Shown here piece after piece: positions 1-10,560 of a DNA stretch of 64,000 bases. Position numbers and translations under genes: made by a program. A model generated the notes under the pieces. The model ran no database searches. It was not told the DNA's origin and saw nothing but the letters and a program-made list of their open reading frames with translations. Position 1 is the first letter of the stretch. Each line of letters opens with the position of its first letter. Source of the stretch: Rhabdornis inornatus (taxonomy: Eukaryota; Chordata; Aves; Passeriformes; Rhabdornithidae); assembly GCA_013397075.1 (NCBI GenBank), contig VWZS01002022.1, forward strand, positions 186,001 to 250,000. Direction: 5' to 3'.

Positions 1-596
1 GCAAGAGGCAGAGCGCAAGGCACTTGGAGTCCTGATGCATCTTCTCTGCTATGGGGAATCAGATTGAGTTTTTGCCCAAAAATCACAGCAGTCAGTCTGG
101 GGAAGAAACTTGGTATGGAGGTGAACAAGCGTAATACTGACGTCTCGAGGAGGAGAGCTAACTAAACAAGGGATTGTGCTGTGCTTGGAGGTTTTGAAGT
201 TACACAAAACCTTGTAGTGGCCTGGGAAGGGGGCAGGTTTTACCTTTATTCAGAAATGAGGAAAATTAGGCTTTGAGGCTCTGGGGCAGGATCAGGTAGA
301 ACATTAATGGCAATATCAGGAGGAGAAAAGCAATGTTTGAGCTCCCCATTGCCTGTGGTGGCTGCAGAGCAAGAAGGAAGGCTGGCAGCATGTGGGCTGG
401 GGACAGTGATGCCAGGGAAGGGCAGCGGAGCGGGCAGACGGACGTGGCTGGAGCAGGGACAGGAGGTGGCTGGAGCAGGGACGTGCTATCATGCAGGCAG
501 CCTTGCCTGGCCTGCCCGTGCTCTGTGGCCTTGTCCTGTGACAGCCTGTGATCCAGCCTGTGACAGCCGAGCCTGATCCTTACTTTCTTGTGGCAG

Positions 597-714
597 GTGG
601 AGTGTAAAAAAGCTCAGCCGAAGGAGGTGATGTCCCCAACGGGCTCTGCACGAGGGCGGTCCCGAGTAATGCCTTACGGGATGGATGCCTTCATGCTGGG
701 GATCGGCATGCTGG
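597..714 (+). CDS. MSI1: MSI1 exon: end of RRM2 and start of C-terminal region
   Basis: The acceptor is TTGTGGCAG at 588-596 and the donor is GTAAGC at 715. The exon reads VECKKAQPKEVM through GIGMLG and ends in phase 1. The first codons complete the second RRM. Confidence 0.96.
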
Positions 715-3700
715 GTAAGCCCCCGGTCAGCCCTGCCGCGCTCCCCCCGCTCCCGGCCGTGCCAGGCAGCAGCTTAGAGGTTTATTCCGGGAGCGGCGGG
801 GCGGCCAAGGGCAGCGCTCCCCGTGCGGGGCCACCGGGAGTTGTTCGCGATCGCAACTTGCCCTCTGGTGGCACCTGGAAAAACTGCAAACGTGCCATGC
901 TGCCCTGCGACAGCAGGGCTGGCTGAGTACAGCCCGTCGGGCCTGTTCTGCCCCATGGCAGCTCCTCCACACAGTGCTGTGGCACATGGACAGCAATTCC
1001 TTCATGTGGAATAGGATGGAATTGCAGAACTGAGTGTGGAGTCACCTGTAACTAGGGATCTTCTTCCCGTACTTCTATAGGCTTTCTGATGAATTAGTTG
1101 ATTAAAGAGCCCCTAAACTTCCAGTTGAAACAGTGGTCTGTGTAAATGTCCCCATTGCCATTTAAAGACTGTTAAAATGCCCTTGAAACTCTAGTTGAGT
1201 GTTGTCTCACTTTGTTCCCTACCTCTCAGGTACAACAATACCCCAGGTATTGCAGGGAAAGTTACACATTCGTTGTGGGACTGTCTTGTAAGAAGTTGGT
1301 GTCAAGCAGGCTGAGGTTCATGTCTACCAATGCTCCCAAGGCAAAAGCATTCAGATGAAAATTAAAAAATGAAAAACATAAGTAATTTGTAGCTCTGTCT
1401 TTCAGATCCACAAAACCTTGTGCCTAGATCTGAGAGCTAGCGTGATCCTTCCAGTGTGGGTGCTGGTCTTGGCTTCTCTCTCTTCTCACTTTCATTGGAA
1501 CCAGGACTGAACTGACCCAAGAGCGCTGTTTGCTCAGGATCATTGCTGGTGTTGCTGGGCAGGGTGTACTCAGCCTGGCTCTCAGTGCTAAGCCTGCTGA
1601 GTAGCAGTTAGTCACTGAACAAAACCCCAAAAGGGCATTTTTCCACCAATGTTTTCACTTGACTTATTGAAGGAAAATAAATCTCCAGCCTGTTGTTTTG
1701 GGTTTTGCCTTTTCTAAGCCATCTGAATTTTAAAACAGCAAGACTCAAACTGAGTCACTGGGAAATCCATAGACTCTTGTCCTGGGAGATCTCAAATCAA
1801 ATATTCATTTGTGAGTCAATGCCCTGCGTTCTCACTGGCTTGTTCCTGTAGGTGGTCAGCTTCCCTGGGGAACAGCAGGAGTTGTCCTGCCTGCGCCAGG
1901 AAGAAATGTTCTTTGTACCTGCATTCACCAGCCCTTCCAGTGCAAAAGTGACTCAGAGCTATTCAGTCATTCAGATGCCCCCTCCTCCCTGATCTCCTGT
2001 TTGTAAATCCAGCTGATGCATCAGACAGCCTTAGTCTGCAGAGCTGTGAGTCTGAGAAGGAAATCTCCATCTCCTTACATGTTTGGAGCAAGGAAAAATT
2101 AAATGGGCCTGCTAAAACTCCTCTGCAGGCTCGCTCATGTTGTGCACTCTCCTGGGGCTTCTGCTGTCACCCCTCTTTCTGCTGTCTAATGCCAAAGGAT
2201 GCTCATGCTGCTTGTGAGCAGCCAGACCTTGCCAGCTTGCACTAATGGAGTCCTTTTCTCTTCCGCAGGTTATCCAGGCTTCCAAGCTGCCACCTATGCG
2301 AGTCGAAGTTACACTGGCATTGCACCTGGTTACACTTACCAGTTCCCTGGTGAGTGGAGCTCCCTGCTCTGTTTTTCAGTCTGTCTTCAGGTGATGGGAG
2401 CCCCTGGCATGATCTATAACCCAGGCTCTGCCCCTTCCACCGTTTCCCCTGTTTGGTCTTTCTTTAAATTGGAGATGGATGTGGAAGGGGGATTGGAGAA
2501 GCCCTGGAATAGGTGGGAACAGCTTGTCCTTCATTAGGATTATCCTCACACTGCAGTGGCAGGAAAAGCCCAAAGCTGCTCCAACATCCTTTCTGCTGGC
2601 CTCCTCTGCAGGGCTGCTGCTGTGACACGGAAGGGCCCCGCAGCTCTGCCTGTCTCACTGCCTTTGTGTGTGTCTGTCTCTCTTTACCAGAGTTGCCACC
2701 ACTCTGAAAGTAGCACAGAATGTTAAACCCCATGTGCCAAGGGAGCTCCTGGGTACGCAAAAGGCAAGTGCCTGCAGCACTGCAGTTCTGTTCTGAACAG
2801 TGCCTGCACCACTCACAGCCTTCACAAAGTATCTGCTGGGCCAGGGGGTTGCAGATCCCCTGCAAACTGGGTGGTTTCAAGCTTCCAACACTGCCATGTG
2901 CTTAGAACATGGATTCAGTAATCAATTGCTGGAACCTGCTGTGCTGTCCAAGCCGCAGCTGCTTGGAGCCATGGGGCCTCTCTTCCCACTCTCTGCCAGG
3001 CTGGGGAATGAGGCAGAGCAGACTTAAGGGACACACTGTACTATTGCTATTTTCTAGAGCTGTGGCAACTCTGAGCATCCCTTCCTTACTCCATCCCTCA
3101 GTGTGATGGTTGATATATGAAGTTTTGATATTAAGGGCTGGGAATGGGAAGTTTCCTCTTCGTCTGAGGTGAGCCCAGGCTGACTGGCTGAAAGTTGCTG
3201 TTGCCTCCTGGCTGTTTGGAAGCTTTCCATGGACCTAGCTGTACTGGCTTCAAGTCCCTCATTGTAAACCTGTGCCAGGCTGAGTGTGGCACATACTGAG
3301 CATCCACTGGCCTTGCTGCTGAGAGGTCAGATTGGCTGGGTTGCAGAGCGGTGCTCCAGGGCAGACCCGAGGCTACGCAGTGATGCTTGAACTCGCCCTG
3401 CCCTGGCCACATTTATTGCAAGGATAAATGGATACTTTCAGCCTTCAGGAAAGGAGTCCAGCACCTTTCAGCACCAGTTATAAATCAGTTTAAAGAAGAC
3501 ACTGGCCTGGTTGCAGTCTGGTTGCAGGCTGCTCCCCCAGCAGACTCCGGCTGCTGTGTCTCTGGGGTCTCCTCGGGGCGTTTGATGAGTTCCTAAGCTG
3601 TCTTGCATTTCGTTTTTAGAGTTCCGTGTAGAGCGGACCCCTCTCCCGAGTGCCCCCGTCCTCCCTGAGCTCACAGGTCAGTCCCACTCATTTCCTAAAC

Positions 3701-6700
3701 TCACAAGCTGGAAGGGGAGAAGGGGGCTTTGGGCTGTTTCAGTGGTGTTGCTGCTCCACACCCTTGTGCAGTTAGACTGGAAATGTGCCTTATTTCCTCT
3801 TTCATCTGGTTAAGTTCCATCCAAAGCTGGGGATGGAAAGATGGAGAGGCAATCAGAGCCACAAGCAGTCATGGCCTCTGAAGAGGGCCGTGCAGGTATT
3901 TTCCTGCTGCTTGCCTCTTTTAGCTCCTTGCCCCAGGCTTTATGTAAACCAGATATGGAAACTGCAGAGAGCAGGGTGACTTCCACAGGTCTACAGATGG
4001 CTTTAACCTGAGCTGTTGCAAGGATGAAATTTGGAGTGCTGGGAGGAGGAAGAAGGTGTGGATGCACTCCTGGTTACTCTAATCCAATTTCCCTGGGCAG
4101 GAGGGGCTGCAGGGAATGCTTTCCCTGCTCTGGGTGGTGCAGATCCCCAGCTACTCCCACACAGGCTTCCCAGGTAGGAGTGTGGTGAGATCTTGTAAAG
4201 TCCTGCAGTGCCTGTAGGGAGCTGTGGAACAAAATGGGAGCAGAGGATTGTTCTCAGTGTCTTCAAAGTGCAAATGCTCTCTGGATCCTTAGCCCCTGGG
4301 GTGCGTGCAGTGTGTTGTCCCTATGTGAGGTTCCTTCTGTCTACTCTCCCTTCCGTGGCCATGTTTTCCCCAGCTCTGTCCTGTCCATGGTTTTTGTCAT
4401 AGAAAAGCAGCTTTGTGTAGCACCCTGCTGCCTGTGTGCCATTTCATTTCCATGGTGTTCCTCCTTCCCAATGCTTCCTTGCCCCCACCTGTTTCAGGGT
4501 TTGAATCTCTCTGCAAATGGGTATGGAAAACCTTCCTGGGAAGCTCTTCTGGAATTAGCAGTACAAACAGGCTTGAAAGGGAGTTTATGTGGCACAAAAC
4601 TATGTTAATCCTCAGGGACTCTCTGTTCATGAGGATGCTGAGGTTGGCAGCCACCAATGAACAAATTTCCCTGAGGGAGGTAGGGGAAAACAAAATCCTG
4701 TATCCCTCGTAACAAAACCCTTCCCTGACACTATGTGTGCAGCTGCATAAGTACCTCTGAGCCTTCTGCTTGGCAAGCAAAGCAGATGTGGGTCCAGTTG
4801 CTTATTTATGTGTGTGTTTTTCTGCAAAACCCATCACATTTGTAGAGGAACGTTGGTGACTTGGTAGAAGTGGTTTTCTGTTCATGTCCACCCCCGGCTG
4901 TCCTGTGCCTTTTCCTAGCAGGCCCTCGCCTGGGACCTGTCTGTCACTGATGGCTGGGGTGCACCAGGGCTCTGCACAACAAGAAGTTATTAATGCTGCT
5001 GTCCTGGCTGGGTGCCACATTAGCTTACAGTCCTGAGTGTCTCACTGAAGTACCAGCTGGGGATTGTGGCATTCTTCCCTCCCTGATACGCTTACCTCCT
5101 GTTAAGCAGGCCCTGCTTGGCTAGGCTGTGGCTGTGGTTCCCATGTATAGGCTGGAGCTGGCCCTGTGGAGGGCAGGGCACAGTGAGCTGTGTGCTCAAG
5201 GGCCCTTGTGCCTTCAAGTGGCTGCAGCACTGCAGCTTGGTGAGGGGAGCCAAGAGGAGGGGATGGCACAGGCAGGGATGCACACACAGGTCCTTTGTCA
5301 CTGCAACACAAACCTGGTGGCTCAGCAGATAAGACTGTAAAGGCAAGAAGGATTTTTCTTGGAAAAAGAGCTGGAGCTTTTGAAATGACCTTGCCTCCTT
5401 TCTCAGTAAAACCACATTCACTTGTGTGTTAGGGACTTGCAGTAGGGGTGAGGCTGCAAGGAGGGTGGCTGCCAGCAGCCTTTTTTTCCCAGAACAGCAT
5501 CTTTTGGGATGATATGAAGTTGCAACGTGCCTGCATTGGCCCAGGGCCTGTAATGAGCGGCTAACCCAGATAGAAGCCTCGTATGACGTTTGCTTGAAAC
5601 AGGCTGGTGCCTGCTACTAAATATTCCCTCCTAAGCTAGTCTGGGTTTCAGCCTTAACACGATTGATTTGTTCTGACCTCTTTTTATGGTGCTCTAAACA
5701 GAATCACAGTGAATTTCACATTCAAGCATGAAATGCTGACCCAGTCATTTTAAGGGCAAAGAGAAACATACTGGCTAGATGCCTCCTACCCTGAGGGCTG
5801 AATGCCTGTGGCGGTAGAGTTGGGAATTAGAACTGCTACGTATAAATTAAGACTTACTGTTTTAATTAAGCCATTTCTAGTTCCTGCTCCCTAGGTATAT
5901 GTTTCTGGCTTTTCTACAATGAACAATGAGGTTTTGAGCAATTCAGGAGCAAAACTCAGTGTGGGGAGAATGGTACGTCTTGAGCAAAGAAATAGGGAGA
6001 AAGAGGCTATTAAACTGTTATCCAAGGATATTACCAAGAGACACAGGAGAGGTTGAGCCCCTCAGGATGTTAAGCTTCAGCTGCTGTCCCTGAGCTGTTG
6101 CGATTCTCCACATTTACTGCCAAAATCTGGATCTGTAGCTTCAGATTAACTGCGTCTTGCAAGCTTAGGATACATCTGAAATTGCCCACTTCTCATTCAG
6201 CTCTTCCACACCATGCCTTTGGCTGCTCTGCGGTGTGGTCTTGAACAGAGCATTGCTCTTGCATTCCCCTGGACACTGGCTGTGCAGAAGAACACTGATA
6301 AATTCAGGGCTATGCACTTCCCTGTTGTCATCTTTTAATGTCCTCTGTGGTGCACTAAGCCAATATGTATGTGTGAGCCCAGTATTTTGCAGCAGGAAAT
6401 GAAGGCTCCTTTCGAGGAGTTTCCCATGTAGCCACAGTGCTCCTGAGATGCCCGTTCCTTCTTTTCCAGCAATCCCCCTCACTGCGTACGGACCGATGGC
6501 AGCAGCAGCGGCTGCAGCGGCCGTGGTGCGAGGGACAGGTAACTCCACTTTCCTCCCCAGCCTGGGCGGGGTCCTGTCACCGAGGTTTGCCAAGGGGCTG
6601 CGGGAGGGGGGTGGGACGGGGTTGCCTTTTTGGGATCTTCACTATGTAGTTGTGCTGCCTGCTGTAGGTTCCACCCCCAGTCGCACCGGTGGGTTTCTGG

Positions 6701-7333
6701 GCACCACCAGTCCCGGGCCGATGGCAGAGCTTTATGGAGCCGCCAACCAGGACTCAGGGGTCAGCAGTTACATCAGTGCTGCCAGTCCAGCCCCGAGCAC
6801 CGGCTTTGGACACAGCCTAGGGGTGAGTGCTCCCTGTGCCCTCTGTGGGGGGAGGGAGATGGGAGTGGGCTGTGTCTCCACGTGCTGAGGGAGGTGAGCA
6901 GCAGCGGGCAGCCCCCTCAGCTCACAGTCTGTTTTCTGGTTATGAAATACCACCCACTGCCGCACTGGCTGTGCCATTGCTGAGCCCCAGACCAAGATGG
7001 ACGGTGCAGAGTGCAGCAGCTCACTTGGAGCCCACATTCTCGGTTTCTGCTGGCTCTCCCTGATCACCAGTCAAGGTCCTGATCTCCAGTCCTTTCCCTG
7101 ATCTAGCTCAGGCTTTCCAAGAGCCCGTCTTGGCCCTGACACAGCATCCTGTAGGGTGATGTGCTCTTTAGAGCTGGCATCTCCAACTGAAAACAATTAC
7201 TCTGTCATCTGGGCCATGACTGAATTTGTTGTGTTAGTAATTCTTCACTGTCCTTTTGTTTAAGAGTGGGGTTTTAACTCTTTCTTCACAGGGTCCCTTG
7301 ATTGCAACAGCTTTTACCAATGGGTATCACTGA
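597..7333 (+). CDS. MSI1: Musashi-1 RNA-binding protein, C-terminal half (5' truncated by window)
   Basis: Six coding exons (597-714, 2269-2349, 3620-3676, 6470-6538, 6668-6822, 7292-7333) join in frame into 173 codons plus a TGA stop. All have AG acceptors and GT donors; the intron phases are 1,1,1,1,0. The product starts with the last strand of RRM2 (VECKKAQPKEVM), continues through the PYGMDAFMLGIGMLG and YASRSYTG segments and an alanine run (AAAAAAAAVV), and ends in TAFTNGYH, the C-terminus of vertebrate Musashi. Musashi-1 is a cytoplasmic RNA-binding protein that binds UAG-containing 3'UTRs and represses (or, in some contexts, activates) translation in neural progenitors. The part seen here is the C-terminal low-complexity region, known to contact poly(A)-binding protein; both RRMs lie upstream of the window. 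The ten-residue insert SHPWTMAPPP of human MSI1 is absent at the 6538/6668 junction. Identification rests on near-identity to the family sequence as I know it. Confidence 0.97.
2269..2349 (+). CDS. MSI1: MSI1 exon: YPGFQAATYASRSYTG segment
   Basis: The acceptor TTCCGCAG ends at 2268 and the donor GTGAGT starts at 2350. The exon is 81 nt with phase 1 on both sides, so it could be skipped without a frameshift. Confidence 0.96.
3620..3676 (+). CDS. MSI1: MSI1 exon: EFRVERTPLPSAPVLPELT segment
   Basis: The acceptor CGTTTTTAG ends at 3619 and the donor GTCAGT starts at 3677. The exon is 57 nt with phase 1 on both sides, a symmetric exon that could be an in-frame cassette. Confidence 0.96.
6470..6538 (+). 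CDS. MSI1: MSI1 exon: polyalanine segment
   Basis: The acceptor CTTTTCCAG ends at 6469 and the donor GTAACT starts at 6539. The exon encodes the PLTAYGPM motif followed by eight alanines and VVRGT. The GCN-rich stretch 6499-6520 is a potential length polymorphism. Phase is 1 on both sides, 69 nt. Confidence 0.96.
6668..6822 (+). CDS. MSI1: MSI1 exon: GSTPSRTGGFLG through FGHSLG
   Basis: The acceptor GCTGTAG ends at 6667 and the donor GTGAGT starts at 6823; the exon ends in phase 0. It encodes the ELYGAANQDSG and SSYISAASPAPSTGFGHSLG stretches typical of MSI1. Confidence 0.96.
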
Positions 7334-7357
7334 AGCTGGGGACCAAGGAGGCAGGAG
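7292..7357 (+). CDS. MSI1: MSI1 last coding exon with stop, followed by 24 nt of 3'UTR
   Basis: The acceptor CTTCACAG ends at 7291. The exon encodes GPLIATAFTNGYH with TGA at 7331-7333, then runs 24 nt into the 3'UTR before a likely donor GAG|GTAAGA at 7357/7358. That the UTR is spliced here is inferred from the good donor and the matching acceptor GTCCCACAG at 8274-8282. Confidence 0.85.
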
Positions 7358-8282
7358 GTAAGAGAGCTTTGAACAGGTGCAGGTAATGAGAGAGAGGAGT
7401 GAGGTTCTGAGCTGGTTCCTGTGCTCAGGTTGTCAGCTGAAGCTGTGGATGTTGCTGTGAGTCTCCATGGCCTGGCCCAGCCTGTGGGAGGAGTCCTGGG
7501 GCTCGCTCCTGCACCAGAGGCTTGGCAGGTTGGGTTCCTACTGAACACTCTCCAGGCTGGGAGTGGAGAATATCCTAGTGTCTGGCACAAAGAGGAAGTA
7601 AATGAAGCACTGACAAAAAGAGAAAACATCTGCAGGGTTGGCCAGAGTCACAACCCAGTTGTGATTCTGAGAAACAAGCTTGGCTTTTCTGTGTGGCTGG
7701 GGAAGCCTCCACCATGCAGCTGGTTATTCTCACTGCTGCTGAGACCAGTCTCTGGGAAGTGAGGTTTTTCATCTCCTTCCTGGGAGCAGGGCAGAAGGAA
7801 AATCTGATTGGTTCTGGTTTTGGTCCTTGGATGGGCAGAGAGGGAACTGGTGGATAGTCTTTGTTTGCTTTGCAAATGACTGAAGTTAGCTGACTTGAAA
7901 TTTAAAATTAGAAAAGTCAACAATCAGCTTTTCAAAGAGGAGAGAAAAAACTGGAGGGAATGGTATCCACATACAGGAGCCCAGGGCAGCCTGGCAGGGC
8001 TGGACTGAGCTGAGTGCTGGGGAGATGGCTGGACTCTGTCCCAGCCCTTGCAGAGGCCAGGCCACATGGTGTGTGGGACCTTGTTTCCCAGGCCCGCACC
8101 TTGCCATTGAAGATGGAAACATCTTTGCTGTGCCCTGTCCCTGTGCCAGCGATGTGCAGAGCAAGACTGTATTGGGAACAAAGTTTGAGTGTTTCTGTCA
8201 GATCACACCGGAAGAAAACCCCAGGAGCAAAGCTGTGGTTGTTCTAGATCGTGTCCCTTCCCTCCTCTGCTGTGTCCCACAG

Positions 8283-10560
8283 ATTCCCCAGTGACCTAAC
8301 CGAGGACAGCAAGTGGCTGGAGGATCTGGTGAGCCTCGGGGGATGAGCCAAGGTTACCTTTCTCTTGAATCAAACTGCACACTGCCGGCTGCTGCCAGGC
8401 TCCTGCCGCCCTGCCCGATGCCCGATCTCTCCCTTTGAAATGACCACACTGGACTGAACCCGAGGAGATCATCTCGCTTTCCTACTAACCACCGATGGTT
8501 TACGCTTCCCCCTCCCTGCCCCCAGCCCACTGATTCTTCTTTTATTTATTTTATTAGCTGTTAGTTTTATTTTTTTATTTTATTTTTTTATCTTTTTTGG
8601 GGGCTGCCCCTTCTTTTTGTTGTTTGCTCTTTCCCGAGCTAGTAGACATATTTTATGAATTGGCTTTGTGATTGTGTTAGGTAGTTTTCATTGAGGAGTA
8701 TTTTTATTTGGCTTTGAAACTGTTTTGAATATTTTCAACTCTGTTGTTGTTGTCGTCAGTGTTTTTAAAGCACGGTATGTAACAAGAATGCAGTTCTGAA
8801 AGGAAGAAAGAGACAGAGAGAGAGCAAAGGCTGAGAGGAACTGCTGTATTTCTATTTTTTTTAAAGAAACTGTTTTTAATTGTTTCTGTTTTGTAAATGT
8901 GAGGCTTTGAAAAGTGTGAAACTCCAAGGATCCGAAAACGTTGGACATCGCTATGGAACAAAACAAATGTATATTTTGCTAAGTGAAAAACACTATCCTT
9001 ACAACTGAAAGATTTTTTTTCCTAGGTTTAGTTTTACGTGGGGTTTTCTTTTTCCTCCTGTATAATATGTAAATATTGTGAGCTGAACCTGGCTGCTGCC
9101 TGCAGCCTGGCTCCAAGGAGCAGCTCCAGGTCCTGGACTTGGTGCCGCAGCGTGAGCAATACTCTCCAGCAGAATCCTGACAGGACTTTGTTCTTTTTTT
9201 GTACACCTTTTACTGTAAGATTTTAAGACCTCTGATGGGATGAGCTGAAAGAGGGGCGGGGGGGCGGGCGGGGTGAAATGTACCAGCCATCGGCTGTTTT
9301 GCTGAGCGGGTTAAAGCTGCTTCCAATTGCTTGATGTACAGACTCCATCCCTGGACTCCGTAGCGCCGGCTCTGGGCTGGCTTAGGGAAAGGGCTTTGCC
9401 GCCGTTGCTTGTCTTGGTTACTTTGAAAGGAATTCACTCTCCAAACTTTATCGCTTGCGTCAAGATTTCCTGGGAAAGGGGATCCTCCTCCGGAGGCGAG
9501 GGTGTCGGAAGGGGTGTCAGCCAGGGGGAGATTTGGGTAGTCGTTCTCTGAAGGGCAGGGCTCTGGGATGGGGATTCATTAACAGGGGAGAAAAGCATTA
9601 GGGTGGTGATTTGGGGGCGGGTTAAGGGCTTCTCAGGGATTATATGAATTATAGAATTGCAGCTTCCCGTTTGCTTTACTCTGTGTTCTGAAGACTGTGG
9701 GAGTTTGTCTGTTGTCCTGTGCGGGGTGATCTGGTCCCTTCTCCAGAACCTGCTGGGGCTTCCCCCGGTATGGTCCAGGCCCCTGCTAACCAGCACTCTG
9801 CCAGGGGAGGCCTCCAGCAGGAACACATGGGGCAGGTTTGGGTCTGGATTTCAGTGAACCAAAGACCTTGTTAAGGGGGGTGATTAAGCCTTTTATTAAG
9901 ATGCAGCCAAACTCTTTTCCCAGGGAAATAACAGCTTCATCTTAAGTTTTAAAAATCATTCCCTCTCTTCCCCCAAACTGAGCCCCTGTAAAGGAGATGG
10001 GCATTTAGAAAAGGACTGGGAGGGCCACAGTGCCCACAGGGCCCTTTTTCTCTTCTATCTCTCCCCCATCTGCTGGAATTTGTCCTGACCTGGGCGATGC
10101 GTTTGGAGAGTTCTGTTTAGGTAAAAAGGTACTTAACAGATCAGTACTGAAAACACAAAGCAATAATTTTTGTTACTGAGACAAGAGTCTGTATGTCTGT
10201 TTTTTTAAATATTTCCTAATTAAAGAAGAGCTGCATTTTATTGGGTTTATTTTTATTCTATATACTTCAAATTTGGGTCTGCGGACAGCGCTTTCTTCCC
10301 TCTTGGTGTATGCGCTGAGCTGCTTCCGTGCCCCCTCCAGACATCCCGGGCCAGCTGTGCTGCTGCTGGGCTGTGAGTCACTCTCTGGCCACTGCCTGGA
10401 GGCTGGGGCTCTGGTTTCAGGGTGGGCATTTTTTTAAAAAGAAATAAAGCTGTGTTTTTAAGCCAGTAAGTTATTACACTCCAGTGTTTGTTCTTTCCAC
10501 ACCTGTAACCCTTTTTCCAGATTTCAGTTTTAAATTCCTAATAAATTATTTGAAAACTGT
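8283..10560 (+). other. MSI1: MSI1 3' untranslated region, terminal exon
   Basis: The likely acceptor is CCCACAG ending at 8282. The sequence is A/T-rich with a long T-rich tract (8539-8600), as in Musashi 3'UTRs. Candidate poly(A) signals are ATTAAA 10219-10224, AATAAA 10443-10448 and AATAAA 10540-10545; the latter two are close together and the most likely ends. A G-rich stretch lies at 9253-9273. The 3' boundary is approximate. Confidence 0.7.
10443..10545 (+). terminator. MSI1: Candidate MSI1 poly(A) signals (two AATAAA)
   Basis: AATAAA occurs at 10443-10448 and again at 10540-10545; GT-rich sequence (CCAGTGTTTGTTC) follows the first. Which one is used cannot be decided from sequence alone. 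Confidence 0.6.
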
